Made by a program: the position numbers and the translations under genes. Below the pieces are notes generated by a model. The model saw only the letters and a list, made by a program, of their open reading frames with translations. It was not told the DNA's origin and did not search any database. This document shows positions 53,089 to 61,638 of a stretch of DNA of 64,000 bases, in pieces; within the stretch, counting starts at the first letter, position 1, and each line of letters starts with the position of its first letter. The stretch comes from Paraburkholderia sabiae (lineage in GTDB: Bacteria > Pseudomonadota > Gammaproteobacteria > Burkholderiales > Burkholderiaceae): assembly GCF_030412785.1 (NCBI RefSeq), contig NZ_CP125296.1:310001-374000 (forward strand). Reading direction: 5' to 3'.

Positions 53089-53967
53089 TCAGTTGCCGTT
53101 GAGCCTGTCGATATGAAGGCGCGCGAATTCGCCGACCGTCATGGCCCTGCGGCCTGTCAGTGTTTCGACGTTGTTGTCGGCGCCCGACATACGGCCAACC
53201 TGGTAGTCGGCCATCGCGCCGCGCAGATGCTGGACGACGTAGGGCGGCACGCCCATTGCCTCGATGGAACTGCAATACTCGTCGATGGGAAGATCCTGAA
53301 ACACGATCTCGCGACCCAGCGCCTCCGACAGTTCTGCCGCCATCTGCGTGTGATCCATCTCGGCGGGACCTGAGAGCGGAATCGTCTTGCCGATGTGGCC
53401 GTGCGGATTTTTCAGCAACGAGGCAATCGCGCGGCCCTGATCGTCGGCGGCGATGGGCGAATGACGCCCGCTTCCGACGGGCAGACGCAACACGCCTTGT
53501 TGCAGATACGGCAACTGCCACGGATACAGCAGCCACTCGAGGAAATAGGTCGGCCGCAGATGGATGACGGGCAGTCCCGACCAGTTGAGGATTTCTTCGG
53601 CGATAAACGTGTCGCGGCACGAATCGCTGGTGGACTCGCGATTCGCCGAGCGTTGCGAGAGGTTGATGACCGTCTTGACGCCCGTCTCCTTCGCGGCCTG
53701 CGCGAAGTTCACCGTCGCGTTAATCAGCCCCGGTTGAACGGGCCACACCAGATACGCCGCGTCCACGTCCTTCATGGCATCGCGAATGGTGTCGATTTCG
53801 AGCAGATCGCCCGTGACGACTTCGGCGCCGAGCGCTTCGAGTGCCGCCGATCGCGCGTCCTTACGATGAACCATCGCGCGAACATTGAGGCCAAGCGCAA
53901 TCGATTCGCGCACTGCTGCGCGGCCGGTGTCTCCGGTAGCGCCTGTGATGAGAACTTTCTTTGACAT
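53089..53967 (-). CDS. NmrA-like NAD(P)-binding protein (atypical SDR)
   Basis: A 292-residue atypical SDR of the NmrA/QOR2-like type. The Rossmann loop is TGATGDTGR at about 8-16; the catalytic Tyr-x3-Lys is absent, as in NmrA-like redox sensors and azoreductase-type QOR2. NWSGLPVIHLRPTYFLEWLL and GRHSPIAADDQGRAIAS are the typical C-terminal features. It resembles the protein of the next upstream gene (54023), so the two are probably old duplicates. It may act as a quinone or NADP-dependent reductase or a sensor. Confidence 0.85.
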   Translation of the reverse strand: MSKKVLITGATGDTGRAAVRESIALGLNVRAMVHRKDARSAALEALGAEVVTGDLLEIDTIRDAMKDVDAAYLVWPVQPGLINATVNFAQAAKETGVKTVINLSQRSANRESTSDSCRDTFIAEEILNWSGLPVIHLRPTYFLEWLLYPWQLPYLQQGVLRLPVGSGRHSPIAADDQGRAIASLLKNPHGHIGKTIPLSGPAEMDHTQMAAELSEALGREIVFQDLPIDEYCSSIEAMGVPPYVVQHLRGAMADYQVGRMSGADNNVETLTGRRAMTVGEFARLHIDRLNGN

Positions 53968-54022
53968 GATTAAGCATCCTAAGTAATGAAATTTCAGATT
54001 GGTCCGTGCAAAAGCGGACGGA

Positions 54023-54916
54023 TCAGTTGGCGGAGTGAGTCAGCGGATAGTCGAGGACGAACTTCGACAGGTTCGCGTGAATGAACTGCTCGACCGTCGC
54101 CAGCGGTTGGCCGATGATCTCCGTGCCCGTGCTATCCGTACCGGCGAGCAGGCCTTCCTGCTGATCGATCGTGACCGCTTCGAAATGCCGCCGCATCGCA
54201 TCGGCATCCTGCAGGCCGAACAGTTCGAGAAACGTGGATACCGTGACATGCTCGTAGGGCAGATTCTTGCCGAGCACGCGGCCCACTTCGGCGGCGAGTT
54301 CTTCGTGGCTGTATTCGACGGGACCGTGCAGCGCGAGTGCTTTGCCGACATAGGGCGCGGCATTGTCGATAATGCCCGCGATGATCCGCGCAATGTCGCT
54401 GCCAGCAATGGGCGCGAAGCGGCTGTCCTTGTTGTACGGCATCACATAGCGTCCATAGCGAATCTGCGGCGCGATATACAGAAGCCACTCAGCGAAGAAC
54501 GTCACGCGCAGATGCACGGAAGGCACACCGGACCAGTTGAAAATCTGCTCGGAGAGCCAGTGGTTTTGCGTCGCCTTGCTGCGTGCAGCCGGTCGCGATT
54601 GCTTATGCGACATGTTGACGATCAGTTCCAGATTCTGTTCCTTCGCTGCCTGGGCGAAGATCACGGCCGCTTCGACCAGGCCTTCGGCGAGCGGAAAACA
54701 GAAGTAGGCACGTTGAACGTCTTGCATGGCGATACGGACATCGCGCAGGCTCATCATGTCGCCGAGCACGACTGTGGCGCCCAGATCGCGCAGACGCTGT
54801 GCGCGATGGTCGTCTTTGCGCACCAGTGCGCGGACGTGAAAACCTTTTTCCAGAAGTCGTTCGACGGTCGGACGGCCGGTGTCGCCAGATGCGCCGGTTA
54901 CGAGGACTGTGGTCAT
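54023..54916 (-). CDS. NmrA-like NAD(P)-binding protein, second paralogue
   Basis: A 297-residue protein similar to its neighbour: TGASGDTGRPTVERLL, then IFNWSGVPSVHLRVTFFAEWLL and RFAPIAGSDIARIIA. TGGAGTACATGCA precedes the ATG at 54916, which fixes the start; the frame runs 16 codons further up. It is the first gene of the four-gene operon, divergent from a LysR gene. The shared NWSG motif and aromatic positions show common ancestry with the 53089 gene, but the two are clearly diverged. Confidence 0.85.
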   Translation of the reverse strand: MTTVLVTGASGDTGRPTVERLLEKGFHVRALVRKDDHRAQRLRDLGATVVLGDMMSLRDVRIAMQDVQRAYFCFPLAEGLVEAAVIFAQAAKEQNLELIVNMSHKQSRPAARSKATQNHWLSEQIFNWSGVPSVHLRVTFFAEWLLYIAPQIRYGRYVMPYNKDSRFAPIAGSDIARIIAGIIDNAAPYVGKALALHGPVEYSHEELAAEVGRVLGKNLPYEHVTVSTFLELFGLQDADAMRRHFEAVTIDQQEGLLAGTDSTGTEIIGQPLATVEQFIHANLSKFVLDYPLTHSAN

Positions 54917-55099
54917 TGCATGTACTCCAGTTTGCGATGAGAGCGCCGCTACGGGCGGACGCATTCACCAGGGCTGTCGGGACATCGGAACGGTCGCCCA
55001 CTGCTGATTCCGATCACGGCTGGTCGGTTGATGCCTGCCATGTGACTAATGTGACGTTTTCCCGCTCATACCGGTAGTCCATGAATTTGGCTAACATCT

Positions 55100-55114
55100 A
55101 TGCTGGATCAGCAT
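55100..55114. promoter_or_regulatory. LysR operator candidate in the NmrA/LysR spacer
   Basis: ATGCTG-GAT-CAGCAT, a perfect 6-base inverted repeat between the divergent NmrA-like and LysR starts, 58 bases before the LysR GTG. Confidence 0.4.
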
Positions 55115-55171
55115 GGGTGCGTCTGACGATTGCTGCGGCGGAAGGCGGACGAGTTCCAGACGGAGGGGCAC

Positions 55172-56080
55172 GTGAAGGATGTGACGACGTTCAGGCTTTA
55201 CACCCGCGTTGCCCGCCTGGGCAGCTTTTCAGCCGCGGCGCGGGAGAGCGGGCTGGCGCAATCTCAGGTTTCGAGAATGATCGCCGAACTGGAAGCGTCC
55301 CTCGGCGCGCGTCTGCTGACGCGTACGACGCGCGCAGTCGTGCCGACGGAAGCCGGCCAGGAATTTCTGGCGCGCATGGAGCCGATCCTGGCGGCGATCG
55401 AAGATGCCGAAAACAGCGTTCGCGAAACGGGCGAGCTACGTGGCGTCTTGCGGCTCGCGATGCCTTCGACCATGGCGATGCGCGTGATCTTGCCGCGTCT
55501 CGCGGGGTTCACGGAACGTCATCCGTCGCTGCGTATCGATGTCATGCTCGACGACCGATGGCAAGACATGGTGCGCGAAGCAATCGATGTCGGTATCCGC
55601 GTGGGCAGGCTGCCGGATTCGTCGGGCACGGCGAGACTGATCGGGAAAATGCACCGTCTCATCGTTGCGGCACCCGCGTATCTCGAGCAGCACGGTACAC
55701 CCGTCGCGCCGGATGATCTCCCCGGACATCGTGTCGTTGGAGGACCGGCCGGGGCGCACGCGTCGTCATGGCAGTTCGAGCGCGACGGAGAGATCACATC
55801 GGTCGATCTCCAGCCGCACGTGTCGACGAACGACACCGCGGGCGCGCTTGCAGCGGCCACTGCGGGGCTCGGAATCGTTTCGACGACTTCGTGGGCCTGT
55901 CGGTCGGAGATCGTACGTGGCGCGCTCGTGCACTTGCTGCCGGACTGGAAGATGGCGGAAGTGCCCGTGCATGCCTATTTCCCGATGGGGCGCGCAACCC
56001 GCCTGGCCGCGCGTTCATTTGTCGATTTCATTGCGGGTGAACTGAAGACGCAGTCACTCGATTTCATTGCGGCGAGTTAG
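55172..56080 (+). CDS. LysR-family transcriptional regulator
   Basis: A 302-residue LysR protein with helix-turn-helix FRLYTRVARLGSFSAAARE then LAQSQVSRMIAELE, close to the AaeR/DmlR-like branch. The GTG start at 55172 has GGAGG 6 bases upstream; a TTG 14 codons earlier lacks one. It is divergent from the NmrA-SDR-carbonic anhydrase operon and probably controls it. The effector domain is complete (FVDFIAGEL at the end). Confidence 0.9.
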   Translation: MKDVTTFRLYTRVARLGSFSAAARESGLAQSQVSRMIAELEASLGARLLTRTTRAVVPTEAGQEFLARMEPILAAIEDAENSVRETGELRGVLRLAMPSTMAMRVILPRLAGFTERHPSLRIDVMLDDRWQDMVREAIDVGIRVGRLPDSSGTARLIGKMHRLIVAAPAYLEQHGTPVAPDDLPGHRVVGGPAGAHASSWQFERDGEITSVDLQPHVSTNDTAGALAAATAGLGIVSTTSWACRSEIVRGALVHLLPDWKMAEVPVHAYFPMGRATRLAARSFVDFIAGELKTQSLDFIAAS

Positions 56081-56181
56081 GCGTGCTGCGGCAGATCGTG
56101 GCTTCGCACAGCGAAGTACAGCGATTCCTCGCTAACGCTGGATGACGATCATCCTTATGCAACGACGGAATCACACATGAC

Positions 56182-56451
56182 TCATTTACCCGATTGCTCC
56201 GAGCCATTCGCTGCCGGACCGTACGCGGCGTTCGCGCTGGCTTCCCGTTGCGCGATGACGGCTTCAGCATGTCGCAGGCTTCCCGGACAATTCCCGGAAC
56301 AATTGCCGAGCGGGTTATAGCCCGCATTTTCCAGTTGTACGAGTTGCGCGCGAACCTGCCCGCGCGTGAGAGGCCCGCTCGATTGAGCGAACGCCAGTGC
56401 CGGGACCACGGCAATTGCGATGACGAAAGCAGCTTTGATCGACAAGTTCAT
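56182..56451 (-). CDS. DUF4148 small secreted protein
   Basis: An 89-residue protein with a signal peptide (MNLSIKAAFVIAIAVVPALA then FAQS) and a short DUF4148 domain, LTRGQVRAQLVQLENAGYNP, found in great numbers in Burkholderia-group genomes with unknown function. Unusually, two cysteines sit in GNCSGNCPGS, where most members have a tyrosine/asparagine loop, so a disulphide or metal site is possible. GGTAGGAAA precedes the ATG. The upstream frame is not part of the protein. Confidence 0.82.
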   Translation of the reverse strand: MNLSIKAAFVIAIAVVPALAFAQSSGPLTRGQVRAQLVQLENAGYNPLGNCSGNCPGSLRHAEAVIAQREASANAAYGPAANGSEQSGK

Positions 56452-56816
56452 TTTCCTACCCCTTCTAACACGATGATGGCCACGCATTTCCGCAGCAACG
56501 AGGTCGTATTTGACGCTAGGGAAAACACTTAGACCATTGAATAAAAGCGGCGAAGGGTTGAGTGTTTCGTAAAGCCGCAGCGACGGTGTTCTCCCGTCGC
56601 TCATTTGCCCCGCCCATCGGGCTTCTGAGAATGCATTTCAACGCGCCGAGCCTGGCTTAACCATTCGCTCAAATCCGAAGCCGTTTTTCTCAATAGACGT
56701 GCCGCTACGCGCTGTCAAAATTTCAGTGCGTTACAAATAAACGAAAAGCATGGTCCTGGCCGGTAGCAGTTCGCGATCTGGCACATTGTGACCAATTAAC
56801 GGAGACGGCATCGATC
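56452..56816. other. divergent promoter region of DUF4148 protein and porin
   Basis: 365 bases without a gene. The half nearer the porin contains a region shared with the tctC promoter (listed at 56656). The remainder shows nothing beyond the DUF4148 promoter side. Confidence 0.7.
56656..56732 (+). promoter_or_regulatory. promoter/operator region shared with tctC (copy A)
   Basis: The first 43 bases match 60341-60383 at 38 positions without gaps, including an identical CCGTTTTTCTCAAT core. Ten unlike bases later, the two align again (GCGCT...TGCGTT) with one gap. Inside, CTCAA occurs at 56668 and again at 56689, 21 bases apart, i.e. on the same helix face. The porin start is 85 bases downstream. 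It fits a binding site for the LysR protein encoded at 59273. Confidence 0.75.
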
Positions 56817-57962
56817 ATGAAACACAGGACGGCAGTATGTGCCTGCGCGGCGTTGATGGGCGTTGCGCCAACGTGGGCACTGGCTGGAGACGCAGGCGTG
56901 GCCGACAGTAGATACACGGGTACCAGCATGGTCACGATCTATGGCTTGATCGATCAGGGGCTCGAATACGTCAACAACGTCGCTAAAGGCAAGAGCGGTA
57001 CCACCAACGCTTATCGCATGGGAGACGGAACCGCAACATCCTACTTCGGGATTCGCGGCAGCGAAGATCTTGGCGGCGGGACGAAAGCCATCTTCGATCT
57101 GCAAGGCGGCTTCATGCCGGGCAATGGCACATCGCGGCAGGGTGGCCGGCTGTTTGGGCGGCAATCTTATGTCGGTCTAGATGGAAAATTCGGGCGTCTA
57201 ACGTTCGGTCGCCAATACACGATGCGGTTCTTTGCTACCTCGTTCATCAATCCGTTCGGAACGGGCGCTCAAGGTCTGACCACATTGGATAACGGCATCG
57301 CCAACGCGCGCGCCGACAATTCCGTGAGCTACCGATATTTCCTCGGCGGCTTCGAAGGTGGCGTGAATTACAGCTTCGGTCGTGATGCCGTCAACGGTAA
57401 CCCGGCGACGTCCGCAGCCGCCAATTGCCCAGGACAGACAACACCGTCGAACGAGTGCCGGGAATACTCGGTAATGGGCAAGTACGACGGACACACCTGG
57501 GGCATAGCAACCTCGTACGAGCGCAATTATGGCGGCACGTCTGGAACGTTCGGCGGTCTCACCTCGCCGAAGCTCACCGACAGCCGGTTCACGTTCGGTG
57601 GCTACTTCAAGATCAACAAAGCCAAGTTCGGCGTAGGCTGGATCAGGCGTGACGACGAAGGCCTCAAGACGCCGAAGAGCAATCTTTTCTGGGTGACAGG
57701 CACTGTGCCCGTTACACCGTTCGTGTATGTCGACGGCATGGTTGCGCAACTCAAATACGATCACTCGCCTAACAAGGCCCTGGTGCTCGTGTTGCGCGGT
57801 GAGTATCTGCTGTCCAAACGCACGTTTCTTTACCTGACGGGTGAGCGCATCCACAACTACGGCAATCTCGCGCTCGCAGCGACGACCATCTCGCCGGTTC
57901 CTACGCCGCCGCCCGGCAGCTCGCAGATCTCTGTCATCGCGGGTATGCGGCACACGTTCTGA
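56817..57962 (+). CDS. Gram-negative trimeric porin
   Basis: A 381-residue porin with a signal peptide ending near ALAGDA and a mature region starting SMVTIYGLIDQGLEYV. SYFGIRGSEDLGGGTKAIFD, GGRLFGRQSYVGLDGKFGRL and a final RHTF strand identify the family. A cysteine pair (NCPGQTTPSNECRE) within one extracellular loop is uncommon for this family. Its upstream region is shared with tctC, so it probably provides outer-membrane entry for the TTT system substrate. A good terminator follows. Confidence 0.92.
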   Translation: MKHRTAVCACAALMGVAPTWALAGDAGVADSRYTGTSMVTIYGLIDQGLEYVNNVAKGKSGTTNAYRMGDGTATSYFGIRGSEDLGGGTKAIFDLQGGFMPGNGTSRQGGRLFGRQSYVGLDGKFGRLTFGRQYTMRFFATSFINPFGTGAQGLTTLDNGIANARADNSVSYRYFLGGFEGGVNYSFGRDAVNGNPATSAAANCPGQTTPSNECREYSVMGKYDGHTWGIATSYERNYGGTSGTFGGLTSPKLTDSRFTFGGYFKINKAKFGVGWIRRDDEGLKTPKSNLFWVTGTVPVTPFVYVDGMVAQLKYDHSPNKALVLVLRGEYLLSKRTFLYLTGERIHNYGNLALAATTISPVPTPPPGSSQISVIAGMRHTF

Positions 57963-58000
57963 CATCGGGCAAAGCGCTCGCGAAGCATCCAGTTGAATCA

Positions 58001-58030
58001 CACCCCGAACGTCGGCGTTCGGGGTGTTTT
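58001..58030 (+). terminator. rho-independent terminator of the porin gene
   Basis: CACCCCGAACG and CGTTCGGGGTG form a perfect 11-base stem with a TCGG tetraloop, followed by TTTT. It begins 39 bases after the porin stop. Confidence 0.9.
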
Positions 58031-58085
58031 GTTGTGAAGGACGCGGCCTTTGCGTGCGAGAAGCGCCGCGTCCTGAATCGTTCGA

Positions 58086-59102
58086 TCAGATCACCAGCTT
58101 CGCGGCCGCTTTTGCGGCCGACATGTCGGCCACTTCCGCGAACGGTTGTTTCTGCTTCAGGCTGCCCAGCGCGATGAACATGTCCTGCAGATAACCGATC
58201 TCGCCGCTCGTGAGAGACAGATCCTTCGAATAAGGGCGCTGCGCCTGATTGAAGTCCCAGATGGCTTGCGCCGATGCCTTGTCGAAGTGTTTCTGCGCGC
58301 GCTTGCGGGCTTCGAAGAAAGCATCATGCGATGCCGGCGACATCAGGTAGTCGTAGAGCGCGCCGTAGGCGGCCATGATCGCGACGAGGCCCTCACGCTT
58401 GTCTCGTAGGGCGGCATCCGATGCATATGCGGTCTGGAAGATGCATCCCGGCAGCGCTTGCCACATGTTGCCTTCATCGATCACGACGAGCCCGTCTCCA
58501 TCGTTCAGATGCGAGATGCTCGCACAGCAGGCATCGGCTTCGTTCTTCACGACCGCTTCATAGCACTGATCGTTGCTGCCTTTATCGACGAAGTTGATCT
58601 GCGAAGCGTCGAGCCCTTTTTCTTTCATGAGTTGCAGCATCAAGGTATGCAGCAGCCCTGACTTCGGACCGACGGCGACTGTCTTGCCCTTCAGATCGGC
58701 GAGTGTCTTGATCCCATCGGGCCTGGCAAACACGGTCAGCGCGCACTTCTTCATCCCCGCACCGACGATCTTGACTCGCGCGCCCTGTGCGATGCGCGAC
58801 AACACCATGTTGTAGCCCGACACCATGCAGACATCGGCGGCGCCCGCAGCGATGGCATCGAACGGGCCGGTTGCACCGGGAATCTGCGCGATCATGGCAT
58901 TGACGCCGAATCGCCTGAAGTAACCCAGTTCGTCCATGAGCGCGTTGAGCGTCGCGTTCTCCAGGCCGGGGTTGCTGACGATCCGTATCTGCGAGGCCGC
59001 GCCTCGTGCAATAAACGGCGTGGCGAGTCCGCCCGCCGCGACACTCAGGCCAAGCAGGCCGGCGCCGCGCAGAAAGCGGCGGCGGCTGAACGATTGGGTC
59101 AT
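58086..59102 (-). CDS. Tat-exported NMT1/THI5-type substrate-binding protein
   Basis: A 338-residue periplasmic binding protein of the NMT1/SsuA-like class used by nitrate, sulfonate, taurine or aromatic-acid importers. The N-terminus has the twin-arginine motif SRRRFLRG and a hydrophobic stretch ending near ARGA. The start at 59102 has GGAGACAAACG upstream; the longer frame is not supported. No ATPase or permease gene adjoins, so it works with a distant ABC system or as a sensor. It is divergent from the LysR gene. Confidence 0.85.
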   Translation of the reverse strand: MTQSFSRRRFLRGAGLLGLSVAAGGLATPFIARGAASQIRIVSNPGLENATLNALMDELGYFRRFGVNAMIAQIPGATGPFDAIAAGAADVCMVSGYNMVLSRIAQGARVKIVGAGMKKCALTVFARPDGIKTLADLKGKTVAVGPKSGLLHTLMLQLMKEKGLDASQINFVDKGSNDQCYEAVVKNEADACCASISHLNDGDGLVVIDEGNMWQALPGCIFQTAYASDAALRDKREGLVAIMAAYGALYDYLMSPASHDAFFEARKRAQKHFDKASAQAIWDFNQAQRPYSKDLSLTSGEIGYLQDMFIALGSLKQKQPFAEVADMSAAKAAAKLVI

Positions 59103-59216
59103 CGTTTGTCTCCGTACGCCGGTCGTGCCGGCATGTTGTCGTTCATCGTATTGCGTGCGACCAATGCCAAAGACGCCAGCAGGCGCATCGCGATCCTGCC
59201 AGCGAACAGCACCAGC

Positions 59217-59235
59217 GGGCAATTGAGTAAAATGG
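59217..59235 (-). promoter_or_regulatory. possible third copy of the CCATTT/CTCAA motif
   Basis: The minus strand reads CCATTTTACTCAATTGCCC, similar to CCATTTGCTCAAACCC of the tctC upstream region, with one extra base. It lies between the divergent binding-protein and LysR genes. Only one half of the repeat is present, so this is weak. Confidence 0.3.
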
Positions 59236-59272
59236 CCTCAGGCTTAACGAATTGGTAAAAGGGGCATACGAC

Positions 59273-60223
59273 GTGTCGGAGCTTGACTGGTACCTGCAGA
59301 TCAACCTGAAGGCGCGACACCTGCATCTGATCGTAGCCATCGACACCTACCGCAACCTCACTCAGGTTGCAGACGTCACGCACGTGACCGTGCCCGCCGT
59401 GTCGAAGTCGCTCGCCGAACTCGAGCGGGGACTCGGGCTCACGCTGTTTTCACGCACGGCGCAGGGCCTCGTGCCGACGCAGTATGGCGAATGCCTGATC
59501 CGGCATGCGCGCGAGATGCTGAACATCCTGCATCAGGCACGCGACGAGTTGAAGGCGCTGAGCTCGGGTGCCGAAGGCAAGGTGCACATCGGCATGCTGG
59601 CCGCATCGGCTTCGGTGCTGGTGCCGCAGGCGCTGAGCTTTCTCAAGCAGCGCTCGCCGGGCACGAACGCGGTGGTGACGGAAGGAACGACGGCCTCGCT
59701 GCTGCCCGAACTCTGGCAAGGCCGCCTCGATCTCGTCGTGGGTCGTCTGCCGCCGCCGGATACGCTCGGCAGTTTCGAAGAAAGGGAACTGCTCGAAGAT
59801 CCCGTGACGCTGGTAACGGGCCGACACCATCCACTGGCCCGCAGAAAAACCCTCAAATGGTCGGACCTGCAACCGTATCCGTGGATACTGCCGCCACCCG
59901 GCTCGATCCTGCGCGATCCGCTGGAACGCGCGCTCGAAGCGCACGGTGTGCCGTTGACCAATAACTACATCGAGACGCTGTCGGTACATGTTGTGCGCGC
60001 GCATCTGCAGGTATCGGAATTTATTGCCGTCATGGCCGATACGCCCGCCAATGATCCCGCGCAGCCGCTTCATACGCTTCCGTTAAGCCTGCCCCGCTTG
60101 CTGCGTCCTTCCGGCGTGTTGTGGAACCGCAATCGCGGTCTCTCGCCCAGCGCGCAACTCATGGTCGAGTGCCTTGAAGAGGCCGCTCAACGTCTCGCCG
60201 ACAAGAGCACGGTCACACGTTAA
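59273..60223 (+). CDS. LysR-family transcriptional regulator
   Basis: A 316-residue LysR protein; the helix-turn-helix includes TVPAVSKSLAELERGLGLTLF, split here around the recognition helix, and the effector domain begins VHIGMLAASASVLVPQ. The pattern matches the GbpR/Cbl-like group that controls sugar, aromatic and sulfonate transport. The GTG start at 59273 follows AAGGGG; a TTG 7 codons earlier is also open. It sits between the binding protein and the tctC operon and is the likely regulator of the whole block. Confidence 0.88.
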   Translation: MSELDWYLQINLKARHLHLIVAIDTYRNLTQVADVTHVTVPAVSKSLAELERGLGLTLFSRTAQGLVPTQYGECLIRHAREMLNILHQARDELKALSSGAEGKVHIGMLAASASVLVPQALSFLKQRSPGTNAVVTEGTTASLLPELWQGRLDLVVGRLPPPDTLGSFEERELLEDPVTLVTGRHHPLARRKTLKWSDLQPYPWILPPPGSILRDPLERALEAHGVPLTNNYIETLSVHVVRAHLQVSEFIAVMADTPANDPAQPLHTLPLSLPRLLRPSGVLWNRNRGLSPSAQLMVECLEEAAQRLADKSTVTR

Positions 60224-60521
60224 CCGTCGTCAGCGAGACGAACGGACCCGCCGCGCCCGCCGCACCACGCGATTCCTCCCCCGCGAAGCAAGCTCGCAGG
60301 CGAACGGCGCTGTGGTCCCGTTCCGTCTCGTTCTGCGCGCCTTAACCATTTGCTCAAACCCCGAGCCGTTTTTCTCAATTGACCCATCCCGGCGCGCTCG
60401 CAAGAATTGCACTGCGTTCACTCGATAAATGAACGGAGACAGCGCGATTCACACCGGAGGCTGCACCGCTTCCGGCTCTCTGCAAGGCGAATCGCGCACA
60501 TTACTGGAGACAGGGACGACC
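60224..60521. other. 298-base spacer carrying the tctC promoter
   Basis: No supported gene. The shared regulatory region (60341-60418) occupies the middle; the open frame that begins at 60429 is the leader of tctC read in the same frame, not a separate gene. Confidence 0.6.
60341..60418 (+). promoter_or_regulatory. promoter/operator region shared with the porin (copy B)
   Basis: Near-identical to 56656-56732 (38 of the first 43 bases, then a second matching block). It keeps the two CTCAA elements 21 bases apart. It ends 103 bases before the tctC start. Confidence 0.75.
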
Positions 60522-61562
60522 ATGAAGTTAAGGACCGCAATTCGCGCTTGCGCGGCGCTTTTAGGTATTGCCGCAATGGCGATGACGGGACCCGCGTTTG
60601 GTCAGTCTGTCGAAAACTTCTATCACGGCAAGACCTTGACGCTCGTCGTCAGCGCCGACGCCGGCACGCCGACCGACATCATCGCGCGCCAGTTCGCGCG
60701 CTTCTTCGTGAACTACATTCCGGGCAAGCCCCGCGCGGTCGTGATGAACGTGGTGGGCGCGGGCGGCATGGTCGCGGCAGCGTCGCTGCAATCCCGGCAG
60801 CCGAACGACGGCACCGTGATCGGCTTCCTGCAGCGCAACAACCTCTATATTCCGTTGCTCGATCAGCGGCAGAACCGTTTCGATCCGCGCCAGGTGAGAT
60901 GGCTCGGCAGTCTCAACAAGGTCGAATACTGCATCGTTTCGATGACGCGTTCCGGCGTCACCACCGCTGACGATCTCACCAAAAAGAAGATGTACATCGG
61001 CGCGACAGGCTTCGCGAACGAGGACCGGACGCTGCCCGCATTGCTCGACGAATATCTCGGCGCAAAGATGAGCATCGTGCCTGGCTACACGGGGCGCGGC
61101 GAAGTGTATCTGGCGATGCAGCGCGGTGAAGTCGACGGTTGGGCTTCGACCATCGACGGTCTGCAGCAGGGCGAGCCCGTGCGGATGCTCGCTAACGGAA
61201 AGATGAAGGTGCTGTTGCATCTGGGCTGGAAAAGTCCGGCGCCGTTCTCCGACATCCCGAACCTGAGCGCGTACATCACCAATCCCGATGTGAAGGCGCT
61301 GTTCAACCTGTTCCTGCTGCCGTTCCAGGCAGGACGTCCGATCGCCGTACCGAAGGACGTTCCACAGGATCGTCTCGATGCGCTGCGCGCTGCCTTTGCC
61401 AAGACGATTGCGGACCCCGAGTTCATCGCTGCGATGAAGAACTCAGGCTTCCCGATCGATCCCATCGACGGAAACGCGGTTGAACAGATCGTCAGCAAGT
61501 TGTACGCGACGCCTGCGCCGCAACTCGAAAGCGCGCGCAAGCTCGTCTTCAGTTCGCACTGA
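60522..61562 (+). CDS. tripartite tricarboxylate transporter (TTT) substrate-binding protein, TctC/Bug family
   Basis: A 346-residue periplasmic Bug-type receptor. A signal peptide ends at AFGQS, then VENFYHGKTLTLVVSADAGTPTDIIARQFAR, here quoted in part, the Bug-family first strand-loop with the ligand carboxylate-binding turn. GGAGACAGGGACGACC precedes the ATG at 60522. It is followed by an amidohydrolase and TctA, so it delivers an organic acid or amide to a TTT carrier. Bug receptors usually outnumber permeases, but this one is adjacent to its permease. Confidence 0.9.
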   Translation: MKLRTAIRACAALLGIAAMAMTGPAFGQSVENFYHGKTLTLVVSADAGTPTDIIARQFARFFVNYIPGKPRAVVMNVVGAGGMVAAASLQSRQPNDGTVIGFLQRNNLYIPLLDQRQNRFDPRQVRWLGSLNKVEYCIVSMTRSGVTTADDLTKKKMYIGATGFANEDRTLPALLDEYLGAKMSIVPGYTGRGEVYLAMQRGEVDGWASTIDGLQQGEPVRMLANGKMKVLLHLGWKSPAPFSDIPNLSAYITNPDVKALFNLFLLPFQAGRPIAVPKDVPQDRLDALRAAFAKTIADPEFIAAMKNSGFPIDPIDGNAVEQIVSKLYATPAPQLESARKLVFSSH

Positions 61563-61638
61563 AAGCGCTGATCCGAACACGCGAACGTCATGACCCTGAT
61601 GCGGGTGAATGACAGCAATCACCATGAGGTTTAATCAC

